From Serendipita indica DSM 11827 (Eukaryota > Basidiomycota > Agaricomycetes > Sebacinales > Serendipitaceae): a DNA stretch of 64,000 nucleotides. The translations under genes and the position numbers were made by a program. Below are positions 59,257 through 64,000 of this stretch, piece by piece; position 1 is the first letter of the stretch, and each line of letters opens with the position of its first letter. Under the pieces are notes generated by a model that searched no databases, had not been told where the DNA came from, and saw nothing but the letters and a program-made list of their open reading frames with translations. The stretch covers positions 117,361-181,360 of the forward strand of contig CAJVGD010000029.1 of the NCBI GenBank assembly GCA_910890315.1, read 5' to 3'.

Positions 59257-60094
59257 ATGAAGATAATACCTAAACTTTTTCGTAAGAAAGAGAAGAAGAA
59301 AGGCACTTCAGATGCACCAGAAAGACCTTTGGATTCGATCCCGACCACCGTAACCACCTCTGCGGGTCAATCCAGCAACATCGGCGCCCCAAACATCGCC
59401 GAGACAAACACCAATGTTATCAAAAGCGAAAGTAAAAACGATATCACTGGTGAAGCGGGACCAGGGAGCGAGCCGCGGGTCCATGAGCGAGTTCGTAGAT
59501 CGAATACGGAAAAGTGGCTCGCTCAAGCCGCGCTCATTCTCAATCTGACCAAGAGTGCTGCCGATGCGGCTGGTCTTGCACCGCTCAAAGGCGCTTGTGA
59601 GGGCGCAGTGACCGTCCTTGAGGTCATCCAGGTATGTAGCTACCACTATTAGTATGTGATCGTTCCTCACTCAATTGAGGCTTTCAATAACGGCAGATCT
59701 GCTTGGAATGAACTCGCCAAAACCATTCAGATGCAAATCGGTGCATTCAATGCCCAACTAAACCAGCCTGGAATCAACGACGTGGTCGATGACTCGGTCA
59801 AAGGCCCGATTGCAAACTACATTGCGTACGTAGACGAACCCGGCACGAATGCATCTCACCCGCCTTAGTACGCTCAAGGAACTGCTTGCCGACGTGTGCG
59901 AAGACGCTGACATCAACAAGACCAATTTCGAGAATAAAGAGGGGCTCTTGAAGATGTTTGTGAAGCGCAGTGGCACAAGCAAGCTGGAAACGGATATAAT
60001 CAGCACCTACGAAAAGCGTTTGAAGGCTGCGGAATCAAAATACTCGTATCTGATTCCCACTTTCTTCTTTGCACAGTATTCAGGCCTTGAGTAG
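59257..60094 (+). pseudogene. NLR locus C: N-terminal helical region
   Basis: First exon from ATG 59257: MKIIPKLFRKKEKKKG, a disordered Ser/Thr stretch, then EKWLAQAALILNLTKSAADA and LKGACEGAVTVLEVIQ, with a GTATGT donor. Second exon SAWNELAKTIQMQIGAFNAQ and DDSVKGPIANYIA, with a GTACGT donor. Third exon TLKELLADVCEDADINKTN and LKMFVKRSGTSKLETDII. This helical N-terminal region is the counterpart of the one in locus B. The three exons join in phase, so this part is intact; the NACHT part after it is not. Confidence 0.65.
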
Positions 60095-60124
60095 CGCTCT
60101 CTTACGTTCTATGTCTCTGTCGCC

Positions 60125-61452
60125 GTGACAGAGTTTGCGGATGCCGCCGTGTTGGGCAGGCTGCGAGGACCCGAATACAAACGGCCCTCAGGATGTCAAC
60201 CAGGAACGCGTGATGTACTCCACATATGCAGGAATGGGTGGCAAACCGTGAAGCACCCAACATCCTCTGGATCAAAGCCGCACCTGGAGCAGGAAAACAG
60301 CCATTGCATCCAGTCTTGTAGACCTACAGAGATCAGAAGAAGCGACTCGGCTCAAGCTTCTTCTTTCGTCGTCAGAAAGTACTACTCGTACGACAGATGC
60401 ACTCTGGCGTAACGTTGCATACGACTTGGCACGTCCCAACCGTCCGAAAGCATCTTTGCAGCGCAATGAAAAAGGAACAATCGACTTGTCAACATCCAGT
60501 ATCACCGATCTATTTCTGCAATTAATTACGGAACCGCTATCGAAAATTAGTAGCCCCCTTGAAAATTTCTCCAGTGGTCGTCGTCGATGCACTCGACGAG
60601 TGCGGTGGGATTGAGGGTCGGTCGTCTGTCGATCGTAGGAGCCTGATGCAGACGTTGATCTGTTGGTCCAGCTTCCATCTAGCTTCAAGCTCATCGTCAC
60701 CAGTCGTGAAGAGACGGACATCGTAAACGTCCTCGGTAGGATCGACGGAATAAGCCACTAGCCATTGAGCTAAAAATAGGCAAAAGCAGACCAGGGAGTA
60801 CAAACCGATATACAGGCCGTCTTGAGTCTAAAGCTGCAGTCAATTGCGACTGAGTATCCGTCATTGGGACCAGAGTGGCCCGGACCCAAACAGCTGGATC
60901 AGTTGACGGAGAAGGCGAGTGGTCTGTTCATCTGGGCTACAACAGTGGTGGACTTGATCGGCTGGCCTCCGGAGGATCGACTTGAGAAGTCTGACGGGGT
61001 GAAGGAAGAATCATCTCGGCCAACTCTATGCGCAAGTACTGCATATTGCGTCTCGAGAGACATGGCGAGAAGAGCGGGATCGTTTGCTCGCCATGCTTGG
61101 CGCGATTATTGTGGCAAAGGAACCATTATCTCTCCCGACATTGGCTAAACTCCTTTCATTGAAGCAGTCGATATTGGAGAACTTTTGCAACGGACTTCGC
61201 TCAGTATTGGATCAAGAAGGCCCACTTCGATTCCGACATCAATCGTTTGTCGACTTCCTGCTCGGGAACAAGCAAGATGCACCAGAATTCAGTTTAACGA
61301 CGTCTATCTGTGAGCAAAGCATTGCCAACCAGTGCCTGCAGGTGATGAAGAACAATCTAAAGTTCAACATTGGCATCCCCATCGTCCGACCAACTCAATG
61401 TCGAGAGTTTGAGACAATCACATCCATTGAAGATTGCATTCCGTCACATTGA
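60125..61452 (+). pseudogene. NLR locus C: NACHT domain, multiply frameshifted
   Basis: KRPSGCQPGTRDVL, then one frame over QEWVANREAPNILWIKAAPG with a P-loop GAGK (60286-60303), where one A is missing from the homopolymer so the Thr that follows is lost. Then, shifting again, SSLVDLQRSEEATRLKLLLSS, DALWRNVAYDLARPNRP, VVVVDALDECGG (Walker B), FKLIVTSREETDIVNVLG, KASGLFIWATTVVDL, and from 61084 LAMLGAIIVAKEPLSLPTL and GPLRFRHQSFVDFLLG. All NACHT landmarks are present in order but in at least four frame segments. Decayed NTPase module. Confidence 0.7.
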
Positions 61453-61859
61453 AATAATATCATTACTGGGCCGATCATTTGGTTCTCTGCCTCTCAATGA
61501 TGAGACAATGGCTCTTGTCCGACACTTTCTCACATGATTTCTAGCCTGGCTCGAGTTTGCAGCCTATGTGAATTTACAGATGCATACAATCTATTCTCTG
61601 CAACCTGACAGATGGCTGAAGGCAGGGTTTGTAAATATATTTTTTTTTTTCTTGCTGACAGGTCAAAGAGAACCAATGAGAAGAGCTAGTAGCTTTAGGA
61701 GAGGATATGTGTCAATTTGGCTGTCCACTTCTGGCCACGTGATATCCATGAGCGCTCCTCATATTTACATTTTCTTGTACCTTTCTCTCCAAATTGCTCT
61801 GAAGTGAGAAGACATTACCACCCTCAATATCCATCCACACTGGCCATTCTTGATGGGGG

Positions 61860-62779
61860 GTATCAAACATGGTCTCCATTACTTGGTTCACTTTATGGAC
61901 ATACTGATACGGTCTTGTCTGTCGCCTTCTCGCCAGACGGTCACAAGATCGTTTCTGGATCTGAGGACAAGACGGTGCGGGTATGGAATGCAGAGACGGG
62001 CGAACCGCTGGACCCGCGCTCAAGGACACAATGCGGACCACCTCTCTGTCCTTCTCGCCAGATGGTCACAAGATCGTTTCTGGATCCTGGGACAAGACGG
62101 TGCGGTATGGAATGCAGAGACGGGCGAACCGCTTGGACCCGCGCTCGAGGACATACCAATGCGGTCTGGTCTGTCGCCTTCTCGCCAGACGGTCACAAGA
62201 TCGTTTCTGGATCCAGGACAAGACGGTGCAGGTATGGAATGCAGAGACGGGCGAACCGCTTGGACCCGCGCTCGAGGACATACCGATGCGGTCTCCTCTG
62301 TTGCCTTCTCGCCAGACGGTCACAAGATCGTTTCTGGATCCTGAGACAAGACAGTGCGGTATGGAATGCAGAGACGGGCGAACCGCTTGGACCCGCGCTC
62401 GAGGACATACCAATGCGGTCTGTCTGTCGCCTTCTCGCCAGACAGTCACAGGATTGTTTCTGGTGACGGTGACAGAAAAATTGCAGAATTTCAAATAGTG
62501 CAGCAGGTGGCTCGGTAGTAGTGTTAGCTTCCTGATGAATGTACTCATATATGTATAGCTTGCATTACATATCAGCAGCACCGTCTTGATCATGATGGCT
62601 GGTTAGTGGGACCCAATGACAAGCATCTCATTTGGGTACCAGAAATCTTTCGAACTGGGCTTGTGCGCGATGGCGTTGTCATTATTGGTCAATGCCCTCG
62701 AGTCCGGCTTGAGTTGTCCACATTTGTATATGGAAATGAGTGGATCCGCGTACAGGAAGGATGCATACCAGGGATATAG
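61860..62779 (+). pseudogene. NLR locus C: decayed WD40 array and C-terminal domain
   Basis: At least five WD-type units built on [38 protein letters not shown]. Most carry single-base losses, often a shortened homopolymer such as GTGCGGTATGG where another unit has GTGCGGGTATGG. After a short unit end (VTEKLQNFK) the family C-terminus resumes: DGWLVGPNDKHLIWVPEIF, VVIIGQCPRVRLELSTF and GNEWIRVQEGC, with stop near 62779. It is the counterpart of the C-terminal exon of locus A. Confidence 0.68.
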
Positions 62780-62957
62780 TCAATCATTTTCGATTTTATA
62801 CTACTGGATTACATGTTTTGAATCCATTCAAGACCTAAGAATACACTTGACTTCTGTGGATGCAGGATTCTTCATTTACATCAACCTATTAAGGTGCAAT
62901 TTTATATCAAACTGTCTAAACCATCTAAAGATGATCATTACTAAAAGTAGTCTAAAT

Positions 62958-63028
62958 AACTTGACTGGGATCGAACCCAGGACCTCCATACCCTAGTTTG
63001 GAGCTTTCACCTGAGCCATCTTGTCTCT
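62958..63028 (-). tRNA. tRNA-like sequence (probably tRNA-derived, not a functional tRNA)
   Basis: On the minus strand an A-box-like TGGCTCAGGTG (63018-63008) is followed by CTCCA...TGGAG, which can form a 5 bp anticodon-type stem around a 10 nt loop, and by a B-box GGTTCGATCCC (62977-62967) inside CTGGGTTCGATCCCAG. The acceptor stem does not pair well and the anticodon loop is too long unless an intron is present. A SINE head or tRNA pseudogene is more likely than a working tRNA. Confidence 0.35.
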
Positions 63029-63597
63029 GTATTATAGGGCACCGGTTACGCCATCCAAAGTCCAGTCATCATCTCCAATGTCTTCATGACCGATCTCTGT
63101 CGCAGCAGCCTTTGCCTAGTGTCCAGTCATTCCCCAACGTCTTCTGCAACTCACCATTGTTGTTGGTTCATGGAACTCCTACATCCTCTGTGATCCCAAG
63201 CATCCCAGATGGTGAAAGCGAGATTTCATCAGAAGAGCTATTTTCTGAGAGCAGTGACGCCTACTCAATTGCGTACAATGTCTACCCAGTCGGTCAATGC
63301 TCTTGACACCATGTCCCCGATGAACCTCTTCTCACACTCCGTGACCAGGCAAATTTTGACAGTGGCAAAGTCGACAACAGGTTTGTCGTGTCAACAGTTA
63401 GCTCGATGGCAGTTGAGCACCTAAGAGAGTGGTAATGATGACAACGCAAAGTCAGAGGACTGTATAAGAGACATGAGAAACCATAAAGGCTGCAGAAATC
63501 ATTGCCAGGACTAGGACTAATATAAGAAAGCACTCCGGGGCTTGTGCAATGTATCAGACTTGCCCAGAGCTGGTGCGAGACTAGTCCAGTCAACTGG

Positions 63598-63705
63598 CAT
63601 GATAAAGGTGTCGGCAACAATGACGGCCCCAGGGACATGGGTGATGTGGATTTCATTATTGGCAACTCTCTTGCAAACCCAATTGAAGCTACACTGAACA
63701 TGCTA
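63598..63705 (-). pseudogene. Copia RNase H fragment
   Basis: Close nucleotide match to 51605-51712 of the copia element (shared GATTTCATTATTGGCAACTC and GAAGCTACRSTGAACATGCT), encoding a diverged version of the C-terminal RNase H segment. No LTR is attached. A second, older copia-type copy. Confidence 0.75.
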
Positions 63706-63777
63706 TAAGATAGTGTAGGGTGACTGTAGGGTGATAGCACTACTATGCACCCTGCTCCATTGAATGGCCACCCTACA

Positions 63778-63856
63778 CCATATATGGTAGTCACCCTGTG
63801 CCATATATGGTAGTCACCCTGCACCATATATGGTATGTTCCTCTTGCCATATATGG
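63778..63856 (+). promoter_or_regulatory. Array of four perfect CArG boxes at exact 23 bp spacing
   Basis: CCATATATGG occurs at 63778-63787, 63801-63810, 63824-63833 and 63847-63856, every 23 bp. CC(A/T)6GG is the binding consensus of SRF/MCM1-type MADS-box factors. Between boxes lies TAGTCACCCTG or a diverged version, so this is also a short tandem repeat. No gene is seen next to it inside the window, so regulatory use is speculative. Confidence 0.55.
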
Positions 63857-63887
63857 TTATCATCTAAGTGTGAGTAGTAGACTGTAA

Positions 63888-63987
63888 ACATGAAAATGAA
63901 ACTTGGTATATGACCTCTTAACCCACCTCGACTGTCAATGGTGAACTGTAAACATACATGGAAATGAAACTTGATATATGAACTCTA
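63888..63987. repeat. Two-copy tandem repeat at the window end
   Basis: The segment ACTGTAAACAT ... ATGAAACTTG ... TATATGA ... CTCT appears at about 63890-63928 and again at about 63946-63986, a period near 56 bp. It may continue beyond the window. Confidence 0.6.
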
Positions 63988-64000
63988 TACACTCCGGGTT

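Overview
The window looks like nuclear DNA of a basidiomycete fungus. Genes are split by many 44-75 nt GT-AG introns, there are GH11 xylanases with a fungal CBM1 tail, NACHT-WD40 receptor-like genes, and Ty1/copia debris. A Rhizoctonia-like agaricomycete is my best guess; this is inference from gene style, since no marker gene is present.

Left part (1-8 kb): the 3' end of a DHTKD1-type 2-oxoacid dehydrogenase E1 gene (+) runs convergently into a long-chain acyl-CoA synthetase gene (-). A small secreted-protein gene (+) follows. From 8.1 to 11.6 kb lies a broken second copy of the acyl-CoA synthetase 5' end. It is split by a 2.9 kb composite insertion holding 150 bp direct repeats, a 760 bp inverted-polarity minisatellite, a decapitated paralog of the secreted-protein gene and LTR pieces.

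Middle part (12-33 kb): two paralogous DUF1399/GRDP-like genes in opposite orientation (12.3-15.0 kb +, 22.95-25.5 kb -) flank three decayed tandem paralogs of an unknown family and two tandem GH11-CBM1 xylanase genes. A third xylanase lies beyond the second GRDP gene. Then come a poorly resolved stretch, a small GPI-anchored-type protein gene (-) and a secreted/single-pass membrane protein gene (+).

Right part (33-64 kb): transposon-rich accessory DNA. It holds solo LTRs of three families with perfect 5 bp target duplications, one decayed full-length copia element (51.3-56.1 kb), and three NACHT-WD40 (STAND/NLR-type) loci at 36.2-41.5 kb (-), 47.1-50.8 kb (+) and 59.3-62.8 kb (+). All three NLR loci carry frameshifts or stops. 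Their beta-propeller cassettes are arrays of nearly identical 42-43 residue units whose differences fall mainly at a few positions per unit, as in fungal heterokaryon-incompatibility/immune receptors. The window ends with a copia fragment, a tRNA-like sequence and a phased array of four perfect CArG boxes.

Exon boundaries were traced by hand from splice signals, reading frame and remembered family conservation. No alignment program, database search or transcript evidence was used. Single-nucleotide frameshifts could be true decay or assembly error, but many multi-exon genes read cleanly throughout, which argues against a generally poor sequence.
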